Below are positions 8,784 through 15,898 of a DNA stretch of 64,000 nucleotides, piece after piece. Position numbers and translations under genes: made by a program. The stretch is taken from positions 145,411 to 209,410 of the forward strand of contig JACQAL010000036.1 of NCBI GenBank assembly GCA_016195025.1, read 5' to 3'. The stretch's first letter is position 1. Every line of letters begins with the position of its first letter. Source of the stretch: Bacteroidota bacterium (GTDB lineage: Bacteria; Bacteroidota; Bacteroidia; Palsa-948). The notes below the pieces were generated by a model. The model saw nothing but the letters and a program-made list of their open reading frames with translations. It was not told the origin of the DNA and ran no database searches.

Positions 8784-9875
8784 ATGATTACACAAGAAAA
8801 AGTTTTAGAAGCGCTCCGTAATGTTGACGACCCGGATTTGAAAAAGGACATTGTCACTCTCGGTATGGTTCGTGACATTGCGATTGACGAAAAAAATGTT
8901 TCGTTCCGTGTTGTTCTCACAACTCCCGCCTGCCCGATGAAAGATATGATTCAGCGCGCTTGCGTGAATGCGATTATTCATTTTGTGGATAAGGAAGCGA
9001 ATGTGAAAGTAAAAATGGATGCGGATGTTACTTCGCAACGAAAAGACAAGAATGAAATTCTTCCCAACGTAAAAAATATTATTGCCGTTGCTTCCGGAAA
9101 AGGAGGAGTGGGAAAATCCACCATCGCTGCAAATCTCGCAGTGGGCTTGGTAAAACTCGGAGCAAAAGTCGGATTGGTGGATGCAGATATTCACGGTCCT
9201 TCGCAAACACTGATGTTTGATGTTGTGAATGAAAAACCAATGATGACGCAAGTGGATGGAAAAAATAAAATGCTCCCGGTGGAAAGTTATGGAGTAAGAC
9301 TTTTATCAATAGGATTTTTTGCGCAGGCGAATCAGGCGGTTGCGTGGCGCGGACCGATGGCATCCAAAGCGCTACAGCAACTTTTTACCGATGCAAATTG
9401 GGGAGAACTGGATTATATGATTGTGGATTTGCCTCCGGGAACAGGAGACATTCATCTTTCGCTCGTGCAGAATTTTCCGATTACCGGAGCGATTATCGTG
9501 AGTACTCCGCAGCCCGTTGCGCTTGCCGATGCGCGCAAAGGCGTTGCCATGTTCCGCATGAGCGGAATAAATGTTCCTGTGATTGGATTGATAGAAAATA
9601 TGTCTTACTTCACTCCGGCTGAACTTCCGCAGAATAAATATTACATCTTCGGGAAAGACGGAGCAAAAAATCTGGCGGAAGAATTAAATATTCCCTTGCT
9701 CGGACAAATTCCGCTCGTGCAAAGCATTCGCGAATCAGGAGATGTTGGTCGTCCTGCGATTCTCCAGGAAAATACTCCGCAATCCATTGCGCTGATGGAA
9801 ATGGTTCAAAAAGCCGCGCAGCAAATTGCCATTGCAAATGAAGAAAGAAAAGCGAAAGTGGAAACTGTTGTATAA
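8784..9875 (+). CDS. mrp: Mrp/ApbC-type iron-sulfur carrier ATPase with N-terminal MIP18 domain
   Basis: Cytosolic P-loop ATPase that carries or inserts iron-sulfur clusters. Although the frame is open from 8697, inside tag, the ATG at 8784 starts the MIP18/DUF59 domain (about 5-80) properly. The deviant Walker A GKGGVGKS is at 105-112, followed by DADIHGPSQ and the DLPPGTGD block. The ENMSYF segment lacks the CPxC pair that holds a bridging cluster in many Mrp proteins and reads ENMSYFTPAELPQNKYYIFG instead, so any cluster must use other ligands. A TAAATTTG box (8762-8769) overlaps the end of tag. The NifU-domain gene follows. Confidence 0.93.
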   Translation: MITQEKVLEALRNVDDPDLKKDIVTLGMVRDIAIDEKNVSFRVVLTTPACPMKDMIQRACVNAIIHFVDKEANVKVKMDADVTSQRKDKNEILPNVKNIIAVASGKGGVGKSTIAANLAVGLVKLGAKVGLVDADIHGPSQTLMFDVVNEKPMMTQVDGKNKMLPVESYGVRLLSIGFFAQANQAVAWRGPMASKALQQLFTDANWGELDYMIVDLPPGTGDIHLSLVQNFPITGAIIVSTPQPVALADARKGVAMFRMSGINVPVIGLIENMSYFTPAELPQNKYYIFGKDGAKNLAEELNIPLLGQIPLVQSIRESGDVGRPAILQENTPQSIALMEMVQKAAQQIAIANEERKAKVETVV

Positions 9876-9930
9876 AAATTAAAATGATTCGTAAAATTCG
9901 TAACAAGATTCGTTACTTCGTTACCAGACA

Positions 9931-10161
9931 ATGAAAGAAAAAATTTCCAAAATAGAAAATGCGCTTGAGCAAGTTCGCCCGTTTCTGAAAGCGGATGGCG
10001 GAGATATTTCACTGGTGGAAGTTACCGATGATAATATTGTCAGGGTGAAATTGCTTGGTGCCTGCAAAGGATGTTCCATCAGCAACATTACCATGAAAGC
10101 GGGAATTGAAGAAGCCATAAGGAATGCCGTTCCTGAAATCCGTATGGTGGAAGCGGTTTGA
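9931..10161 (+). CDS. NifU C-terminal domain protein
   Basis: The 76-residue protein consists only of the NifU C-terminal (Nfu) domain. It has PFLKADGGDISLVEV and the CxxC pair Cys45-Cys48 (GACKGCS) that binds a transient iron-sulfur cluster between two subunits. It probably passes clusters to target proteins together with Mrp, encoded 55 bases upstream on the same strand. The gap holds four degenerate copies of an ATTCGTAA-like word (9887-9925) and no clear promoter. Confidence 0.9.
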   Translation: MKEKISKIENALEQVRPFLKADGGDISLVEVTDDNIVRVKLLGACKGCSISNITMKAGIEEAIRNAVPEIRMVEAV

Positions 10162-10231
10162 TTTTTTCATTTCTATTTTTATTTACCTTCGCTTTCCAAT
10201 TCAACAACTCACTAACTCAAAAATTTTTTTC

Positions 10232-10843
10232 ATGACACCACAAATGCGCAAGTTTCTCGTCTGGGGAATTTTCTTTTTTCTCCTTCTTATGATTCTCTTT
10301 TCTGGTTGTAATTCTTACAACAGTATGAATAGTAAAGAAAAAAATGTTACTGCAAAATGGGCGGAAGTTGAAAATGCCTATCAACGTAGAAATGACTTAA
10401 TACCAAATCTTGTTGCTGTTGTTAAGAATTATGCGGATTTCGAAAAATCAACTCTCGAAGCAGTTATAAATGCTCGCGCAAACGCAACAAAAATCACACT
10501 TGACCCAACTAAGCTTGATGCGGAGTCACTTCAAAAATTTCAGCAAGCACAGGGGCAGGTAAGCACTGCATTGGGGAGACTATTAGTAGTTGCAGAACAA
10601 TATCCTGATTTAAAGGCCAATCAAAATTATATGGACTTACAAACTCAATTGGAAGGAACAGAAAACAGAATAACTACTGCAAGAAAATATTTTATTGATG
10701 CTGTTCAAGAATATAATACAGAAATCTCTTCTTTCCCTGATAAACTTTGGTCTGGCACATTTGGTTTTAAAGAACATGCAACATTCCAAATGAAAGAAGG
10801 AGCAGATGTTCCTCCAGATGTAAATTCTCTATTTAAGAAATAA
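10232..10843 (+). CDS. lemA: LemA family protein
   Basis: LemA proteins are membrane-anchored helical bundles of unclear function. The ATG at 10232 is chosen over the open frame from 10124 because it begins a normal signal/anchor segment ending in a lipobox-like LFSGC (Cys26), so it may be a lipoprotein. The 203-residue product has the family core KWAEVENAYQRRNDLIPNLV near residues 45-65 and ARKYFIDAVQEYN near 155. It leads a lemA-TPM-TPM operon, a common Bacteroidota arrangement. A TACCTTCG box, one mismatch from TAnnTTTG, is about 40 bases upstream. Confidence 0.92.
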   Translation: MTPQMRKFLVWGIFFFLLLMILFSGCNSYNSMNSKEKNVTAKWAEVENAYQRRNDLIPNLVAVVKNYADFEKSTLEAVINARANATKITLDPTKLDAESLQKFQQAQGQVSTALGRLLVVAEQYPDLKANQNYMDLQTQLEGTENRITTARKYFIDAVQEYNTEISSFPDKLWSGTFGFKEHATFQMKEGADVPPDVNSLFKK

Positions 10844-10844
10844 A

Positions 10845-11288
10845 ATGCCTTCTGCTAAAAAATTTTTCTCTGCCGAGCAGGTAAAGCAAATTGAATCTGC
10901 CATTCACGAAGCGGAGAAAAATACTTCGGGGGAAATTCGCGTTCATATAGAAAATAAATGCAGGGGAGAAGAACTGCATTGCGCAAAAATCATTTTTCAT
11001 AAAAATAATATGCATAAAACTTTGCTGCGGAACGGAATTTTATTTTACCTAGCGGTGAGGGACAGAAAATTTGCCGTGATAGGTGATGGAGGAATTCACA
11101 AAAATGTTCCGGAAAATTTCTGGCACACGGTGCGCGATAAAGTTTTGGAAAAATTCAAAGTAGAAAAATTCACCGAAGGGCTCTGCGAAGGAATTGCCAT
11201 GACGGGAAGAGAACTGAAAAAATATTTTCCGCATTCTTCTTCTGACAAGAATGAACTTTCAGATGAAATAATTTTTGGAAGAAAATGA
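10845..11288 (+). CDS. TPM-domain protein (short, no signal peptide)
   Basis: TPM domains occur in membrane-associated proteins, and some show acid phosphatase activity in vitro. This 147-residue copy shows the domain start (FSAEQVKQIESAIHEAEKNT, then SGEIRVHIE) and the central FAVIGDGGIHKNV. It has no signal peptide or membrane helix and a shortened C-terminus, so it is probably cytosolic or bound to its neighbours. It starts 1 base after the lemA stop and overlaps the next gene by ATGA. Confidence 0.85.
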   Translation: MPSAKKFFSAEQVKQIESAIHEAEKNTSGEIRVHIENKCRGEELHCAKIIFHKNNMHKTLLRNGILFYLAVRDRKFAVIGDGGIHKNVPENFWHTVRDKVLEKFKVEKFTEGLCEGIAMTGRELKKYFPHSSSDKNELSDEIIFGRK

Positions 11289-12055
11289 AAAGAGTTTTGT
11301 TTTTCACTTTTGCCTTTTTACTTTTTACTTTTGCCTTTGCTTCCAGCGATTGCATTCCCGACAAACCTTCTCCTCCGCGCCTTGTAAATAATTTTTCAAA
11401 ACAGTTCCCCGATTTTCTTTCCGAATGGGAAGAAGAAGAACTCGAACAAAAACTCGAACAGTTCAGCAAAGAAACTTCCAACCAGATTGTGATTGTGATT
11501 GTGGATGACTTGTGCGGAACAGATGCAAATTCTTTTTCCACGCAACTCGGGCATAAGTGGGCGGTTGGGCAGGGAAAATTTGATAACGGAGTTGTGGTGA
11601 TGATAAAACCTACAGGCGGTGCAGGACAGCGCGATGCATACATTGCTGTCGGCTATGGATTGGAAGGCGCAATTCCTGATATCACTTCAAAACAAATTGT
11701 AGATAATGAAATCCTTCCGGAGTTCAAGAGCGGAAATTTTTATGACGGATTAAATTCGGCAACAGATGTTTTGATTTCGCTCGCGAAAAAAGAATATAGT
11801 TACAAAGATTACGGAGGGAAAAAAGAAAACTGGTTTCCGTTTTTATTTGGCATTTTATTTTTCATTCTGCTTTTTTATTTTGTATTCCGCAACTCGCGCG
11901 GCTACACGATGACTTCCAGCGGTGGAAGAACTTATTACGGTGGCGGCTGGAGCAGCTGGGGTGGCGGAGGATTTGGCGGTGGAGGTGGAAGCGGAGGTTT
12001 CGGAGGATTTGGCGGAGGAGGATTTGGTGGCGGTGGAGCAGGAGGCAAGTGGTGA
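11285..12055 (+). CDS. TPM-domain membrane protein with Gly-rich tail
   Basis: The 256-residue product has a signal peptide (1-19) and a TPM domain (about 35-170, with TSNQIVIVIVDDLCGTDANS and VAVGYGLEGAI-like segments). One membrane helix (about 178-200) precedes a tail made almost wholly of Gly, Ser, Phe and Trp. This is the usual layout of YgcG-like proteins. The signal-peptide core is encoded by 7-bp repeats (11307-11334), giving the repetitive FTFAFLLFTFAFA. It is the last gene of the lemA operon, with ATGA coupling to the previous gene. Confidence 0.9.
   Translation: MKRVLFFTFAFLLFTFAFASSDCIPDKPSPPRLVNNFSKQFPDFLSEWEEEELEQKLEQFSKETSNQIVIVIVDDLCGTDANSFSTQLGHKWAVGQGKFDNGVVVMIKPTGGAGQRDAYIAVGYGLEGAIPDITSKQIVDNEILPEFKSGNFYDGLNSATDVLISLAKKEYSYKDYGGKKENWFPFLFGILFFILLFYFVFRNSRGYTMTSSGGRTYYGGGWSSWGGGGFGGGGGSGGFGGFGGGGFGGGGAGGKW
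11307..11334. repeat. Four 7-bp words (CTTTTGC/CTTTTTA) in a signal peptide
   Basis: CTTTTGC, CTTTTTA, CTTTTTA and CTTTTGC run in uninterrupted 7-bp register, in frame in the signal peptide of the TPM protein. Confidence 0.7.
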
Positions 12056-12063
12056 AAAATAAT

Positions 12064-12098
12064 TCAAAAGTCAAAAGATAAAATTCAAAAGTAAATAC
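12064..12098. repeat. Five-unit 7-bp tandem tract between the TPM gene and the SRPBCC gene
   Basis: TCAAAAG, TCAAAAG, ATAAAAT, TCAAAAG and TAAATAC lie in 7-bp register in the 49-base gap. No promoter box is seen. Confidence 0.6.
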
Positions 12099-12104
12099 AA
12101 AACT

Positions 12105-12515
12105 ATGAAGACGAAAACAGTAGAACAAAAAGTAACTTTTGAAAATATTTTTCCCGAAGAAGTGTACCATGCATTTATGGATTCAAAAAAGCACAGCGCA
12201 TTCACAGGAGCAAAGGCAACCATCAGCAAAAAAGCGGGAGGAAAATATTCTGCGTATGATGGTTATCATGGCGGAGTGAATCTTGAATTAATTCCCGGAA
12301 AAAAAATTGTGCAGTCGTGGCACGCGAGCAACTGGCCGAAAGGACATTTTGGGAAAGCAACTTTTAGTTTGAAGAAAACTAAAACAGGAACGCAACTTTC
12401 ACTTGTTCATGCAGGCATTCCGGATTACGATTATAAAGCCATTAACAACGGCTGGAAAGAATATTACTGGAAGCCGATGAAAAAATATTTCGCTTTACAA
12501 AAACAGAAATCATAA
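12105..12515 (+). CDS. SRPBCC domain protein (AHSA1-like)
   Basis: The 136-residue cytosolic protein fits the START-like SRPBCC fold, subfamily activator-of-Hsp90 homologue 1. The evidence is an opening with a polyprotein-like pairing (EEVYHAFMDSKKHSAFTG), a GGKYSAYDGYHGGVNLELIPGK centre, and a C-terminal helix, NNGWKEYYWKPMKKYF. Such proteins bind hydrophobic ligands, and the ligand here cannot be inferred. It stands alone between the lemA operon and a lipoprotein gene. Confidence 0.88.
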   Translation: MKTKTVEQKVTFENIFPEEVYHAFMDSKKHSAFTGAKATISKKAGGKYSAYDGYHGGVNLELIPGKKIVQSWHASNWPKGHFGKATFSLKKTKTGTQLSLVHAGIPDYDYKAINNGWKEYYWKPMKKYFALQKQKS

Positions 12516-12534
12516 ATTCGCAAAAAAATTTCTT

Positions 12535-13005
12535 ATGAAAAAGTTTTTTATCCTTCCCGTAATTATTTTTTTCTTCGCTTGCAGCAGCGGCAGCGTCAAG
12601 AATAAAAAAGAAACTGCTGATTCTTCTTCCGTAAAAAAACCGGAACAGGCAATGACCCCGCAGGAAAAAGAAATGCAGGAGATGAAAGAGATGGCGGAGA
12701 AACAAAAAAAACAGCCGCAGGAAAATCCTTATAAGAATGCAAAGATTGAAGTGAAAATCATAGACAACACAAAATCAAAAAATGCCGATGACGTGAAAGT
12801 GAGTGGATTTGGCTATGACATTTATATTTTTGACGCGCTGTATGTACATCAACCAAATGTTCCGGCAATCAATGGCAACCGCGGATTCAAAACTAAAGAG
12901 CAGGCGAAGAACGCAGGCGAACTAGTCGCATACAAAATAAAAAATAATATTATGCCGCCCAGCGTTACTATTCAGGAATTAGATAGTTTGGGAGTTTTGA
13001 AATAG
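12535..13005 (+). CDS. DUF4907 lipoprotein
   Basis: The 156-residue product has a lipoprotein signal peptide (FFFACSS, Cys16). A charged, Gln/Lys/Glu-rich linker (about 25-65) comes before a DUF4907 domain with the family phrases GFGYDIYIFDALYVHQPNVPA and PPSVTIQELDSLGVL. Function unknown. The last 34 bases overlap the 3-prime end of rsmA on the other strand. Confidence 0.8.
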   Translation: MKKFFILPVIIFFFACSSGSVKNKKETADSSSVKKPEQAMTPQEKEMQEMKEMAEKQKKQPQENPYKNAKIEVKIIDNTKSKNADDVKVSGFGYDIYIFDALYVHQPNVPAINGNRGFKTKEQAKNAGELVAYKIKNNIMPPSVTIQELDSLGVLK

Positions 13006-13805
13006 TTTGCCCGGCCATAAAGGGAGAAAGAAGAAATTTCTTTTGTCAGTTCTACAAAATCATTTACGGATAATTGTTCCGCTCGTTTGTTGAGAATTTC
13101 GGATTTTGAATTTTTAATTTCGAATTTCGAAAGTGCATTCCTCAAAGTTTTTCTACGCTGGTTGAAAGCGGTTTTCACCACTTCAAAAAATAATTTTTCA
13201 TCGCAGTTTAATTTTTCAGTTTCATTTCTCGTCAAACAAATCACTGCCGATTTAACTTTTGGCGGTGGAATGAAAACATTTTCATTTACTGTAAATAAAT
13301 ATTCAATCTTATAAAACGCCTGCATGAGCACGCTGAGAATGCCATATGTTTTATTTCCGGGAGGAGACGCAATGCGCTGGGCAACTTCTTTCTGAAACAT
13401 TCCTACCACTTCGGGAATTTGATTTCTGCATTCGAGAACTTTGAAAAGAATTTGCGAAGAAATATTGTAAGGGAAATTTCCTATGATGGAAAATGGTTGA
13501 TGGTTGATGGCAGATGGCAACCATTCAGAAGAAAATTCAAGAAAATCTTTTTCAATCATTCTGTCTTTTAGTATGGGATGATTTTTTTTGAGAAAAGAAA
13601 TTGATTCTTTATCAATTTCAACTACGAAAAGTTCCAAATCTTTTTCCTGCAAAAGATACTTTGTCAGTACACCTGTTCCAGCGCCAACCTCTACAATTGT
13701 TTTGTAATTTTTTTTCGAAAGGGATGAAACTATTTTCCTGGCAATATTTTCATCGCGCAGAAAATGCTGCCCGAGATGTTTTTTGGGGGAGACAAAAGAA
13801 CTCAT
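12972..13805 (-). CDS. rsmA: 16S rRNA dimethyladenosine transferase
   Basis: Methylates two adjacent adenines near the 3-prime end of 16S rRNA during ribosome maturation. It shows the N-terminal KKHLGQHFL, the S-adenosylmethionine loop VEVGAGTGVLT (38-48) and the catalytic NFPY (110-113). Two degenerate 7-bp repeat tracts lie in frame. One (13493-13520) adds residues around 98-105 just before NFPY, and one (13094-13128) encodes residues around 226-238 in the C-terminal domain. The 277-residue length is slightly above usual. The start is coupled to DUF4286 by ATGA (13802-13805). Confidence 0.95.
   Translation of the reverse strand: MSSFVSPKKHLGQHFLRDENIARKIVSSLSKKNYKTIVEVGAGTGVLTKYLLQEKDLELFVVEIDKESISFLKKNHPILKDRMIEKDFLEFSSEWLPSAINHQPFSIIGNFPYNISSQILFKVLECRNQIPEVVGMFQKEVAQRIASPPGNKTYGILSVLMQAFYKIEYLFTVNENVFIPPPKVKSAVICLTRNETEKLNCDEKLFFEVVKTAFNQRRKTLRNALSKFEIKNSKSEILNKRAEQLSVNDFVELTKEISSFSLYGRANYFKTPKLSNS
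13094..13128. repeat. Five 7-bp words inside rsmA (C-terminal domain)
   Basis: GAATTTC, GGATTTT, GAATTTT, TAATTTC and GAATTTC run in perfect 7-bp register. Translated in frame they give FEIKNSKSEILNK-like sequence. Confidence 0.75.
13493..13520. repeat. Four 7-bp words inside rsmA (before the NFPY motif)
   Basis: ATGGTTG, ATGGTTG, ATGGCAG and ATGGCAA are in register, encoding PSAINHQPF on the minus strand. A TGGTTG/CAACCA pair could also fold. Confidence 0.75.
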
Positions 13806-14101
13806 TCAATAATTTCAAGAATAGTTCGAAATGCTACAAATTTATCTTTGAATTTTTCCGAATGTTCTTTCTGAAGTTTTATCGCGAACTCTTTCTGATA
13901 TTTATTTATATCCTCCATTTTCCGGAATGTATATTGAATGGCATAAGTAATTTCATTTTCATCGGCAAGCAATTTGCAAATTTTATTCTCAACAAAACAT
14001 TTTGTATTCATCACATCTGGAATATGAACTTCTTTCATCCAGCGGAGCCAATCTTCGTGGATTTCTTTTTCAATGGTTACAGTTACATTATAGATAAACA
14101 T
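13802..14101 (-). CDS. DUF4286 family protein
   Basis: The 99-residue protein matches DUF4286, a small ferredoxin-like alpha/beta family common in Bacteroidota. It opens with FIYNVTVTIEKEIHEDWLRWM and has HIPDVMNT and ITYAIQYTF. Function is unknown. Translational coupling to rsmA by ATGA suggests an RNA- or translation-related role, but that rests on context only. The 63-base gap to ispF upstream holds TACGAAAAA direct repeats and no clear promoter. Confidence 0.88.
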   Translation of the reverse strand: MFIYNVTVTIEKEIHEDWLRWMKEVHIPDVMNTKCFVENKICKLLADENEITYAIQYTFRKMEDINKYQKEFAIKLQKEHSEKFKDKFVAFRTILEIIE

Positions 14102-14164
14102 AAATCTTCGAAAAACGAAACTGTACGAAAAATACGAAAAAGAAAAGATGGAGAAATAAAATTT

Positions 14165-14644
14165 TCAATAGCCCATCAGCAAACAAACCGCATGCGCTTC
14201 CACGCCTTCTTCTCTTCCCACAAAACCAAGATGCTCGGTGGTGGTGGCTTTGATGGAAATATTTTTGAGAGGCATTTTTAAAATTTCGGCAATTATTTTT
14301 TTCATTTCAGGAATGAAGGGAGAAATTTTTGGTTGCTGGAGTGCAACGGTGCAATCCACATTTCCGATTTCATAGCCATTTTTTTTCAGCATGCTGTAAA
14401 CCTGCTTCAAAAAATTTTTACTGTCAGCGCCTTTTAATTCTTCAGAGGTGTCGGGAAAATGATTGCCGATATCGCCCAGGTTGGCTGCGCCCAGCAACGC
14501 ATCACAAATGGCATGAATCAATGTGTCTGCATCTGAATGGCCGACTGCTCCTTTGGTATGCGGAATTTTTATTCCTCCCAGAAAAAAATCTTTTCCTTCC
14601 TCCAGCGGATGTACATCATAGCCAAGCCCAACCCGTATTTTCAT
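14165..14644 (-). CDS. ispF: 2-C-methyl-D-erythritol 2,4-cyclodiphosphate synthase
   Basis: Zinc enzyme of the non-mevalonate isoprenoid pathway that closes the cyclic diphosphate. The 159-residue length is typical. Zinc ligands are Asp10 and His12 (GYDVH) and His44. HSDAD (36-40), the NLGDIGNHFPDTS loop and ATTTEHLGFVGREEG are diagnostic. It sits 3 bases after porV in the leftward porU-porV-ispF transcript. Dxs, the first step, is encoded at the left end of the window. Confidence 0.97.
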   Translation of the reverse strand: MKIRVGLGYDVHPLEEGKDFFLGGIKIPHTKGAVGHSDADTLIHAICDALLGAANLGDIGNHFPDTSEELKGADSKNFLKQVYSMLKKNGYEIGNVDCTVALQQPKISPFIPEMKKIIAEILKMPLKNISIKATTTEHLGFVGREEGVEAHAVCLLMGY

Positions 14645-14647
14645 ATA

Positions 14648-15856
14648 TTAATTTTTTCCTTCGGGTGCGGGCTCTTTTTCTTTGAACGCATCAAAGTCGA
14701 ACAGCAGTGAAAAGCGCAACGTGTTTTGAAGCGGATGGCGCTGCAAGGTGGGAACAAGATAGGCAAAATCTAAACTGAACACGGAATACTTAACGCCAAT
14801 TCCAAAGTTGATAAATTTTCTTCCGCCTTTTGTGGCGGGCTCGTTAAAATAGCCGGCACGCAGGGCAAATTGCTTGGCGTACCAATATTCAAATCCACCG
14901 CCAATATTTATTTCGCGGAGTTCTTCGTTAAATCCTCCGGGCGCATCGGAAAAAGAACCGACCATTCCGCTCACCACCGATTTGGTTTTCCATGAACCGT
15001 TTGAATCCTGAGGATTGGGAGTGGGAACAAGAAGTTTATTGAAGTCGGCAGCGAGGGAAATTTCATTGTAATCGTCCAACTGAACATGGTAGCAGGAGCC
15101 AATGCGCATGTTGATGGGAATAAAATCTTTTTCTCCGCGGTCGCTGTAAGAAATTTTTGCGCCAATGTTTGAAATGTTAGCGCCAAACCGCCAGTTGGTT
15201 TTTTTTCCGTTCACATCTTTTTCACTTCCCTGGTAATATCCTGAAATATCTGCCGCCACTGAATTGCCCGCGTGTGTTTGCGAACCCTGCACAATAATGT
15301 TGCTGGTGAGGTTGGAATGAATGTAGCGAATGGCGCCTCCGCCAGAAAAATGTTCGCCCAACTTGGTTGCATAGCCCACATCGTAGGCAAATTCATTGGG
15401 GCGAAACTGGCCGATAACCTGGGCGTTTATATCGGTGAAAGTTATATCTCCGAGTGAAAAATAACGAAGCGAGGATGCAATGACTCCGTTCTTCTTTAAC
15501 TTGTAATATCCGGCAAGATAAGCAAGAGAAATATCGGGAACCAGCGCGCGCAGCCAGGGCGTGTATGAAATGGAAATGCCTGTTTGCTTTTTCACAAAGG
15601 CATACTTGGATGGATTCCAATGCATGGAGTTTGCATCGGGCGCAGTGGCAACTCCGGCATCGCCCATGGCACCAGCGCGTGAATCGGGAGTAATTAAAAG
15701 AAAGGGAACTGCGGTGGTGATGGTGTTCAGGGTTTTACTGACATCCTGCCCGGCAATATTTACTTTTTGATTGCTTTGGGCAACGCAAAAAGTTTGAAAA
15801 AATAACCCTGATAAAATCAGGATTATATTGCAGGAAAAAATATTTTTTTCTGTCAT
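14648..15856 (-). CDS. porV: Type IX secretion outer-membrane shuttle protein PorV (LptO)
   Basis: PorV is a FadL-like outer-membrane barrel that takes cargo from the T9SS translocon to the PorU attachment complex. The 402-residue product has a signal peptide. The family opening comes near residues 45-85, with TAVPFLLITPDSRAGAMGD and VATAPDANSMHWNPSKYAF. The remainder is barrel-like and ends in a strand (LRFSLLFDFDAF) plus a short charged tail. It lies 42 bases downstream of porU in the same direction, the order seen in many Bacteroidota. A second, divergent relative is encoded at 46288-47379. Confidence 0.95.
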   Translation of the reverse strand: MTEKNIFSCNIILILSGLFFQTFCVAQSNQKVNIAGQDVSKTLNTITTAVPFLLITPDSRAGAMGDAGVATAPDANSMHWNPSKYAFVKKQTGISISYTPWLRALVPDISLAYLAGYYKLKKNGVIASSLRYFSLGDITFTDINAQVIGQFRPNEFAYDVGYATKLGEHFSGGGAIRYIHSNLTSNIIVQGSQTHAGNSVAADISGYYQGSEKDVNGKKTNWRFGANISNIGAKISYSDRGEKDFIPINMRIGSCYHVQLDDYNEISLAADFNKLLVPTPNPQDSNGSWKTKSVVSGMVGSFSDAPGGFNEELREINIGGGFEYWYAKQFALRAGYFNEPATKGGRKFINFGIGVKYSVFSLDFAYLVPTLQRHPLQNTLRFSLLFDFDAFKEKEPAPEGKN

Positions 15857-15898
15857 CCTTATTTTTATTGCCGAAAAAAGAACGGCAAAAGTATTAAT

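Noticed and set aside
12972-13005. Regulatory antisense overlap of rsmA and the DUF4907 gene
   Set aside because: A 34-base tail-to-tail overlap is common in compact genomes and needs no special explanation.
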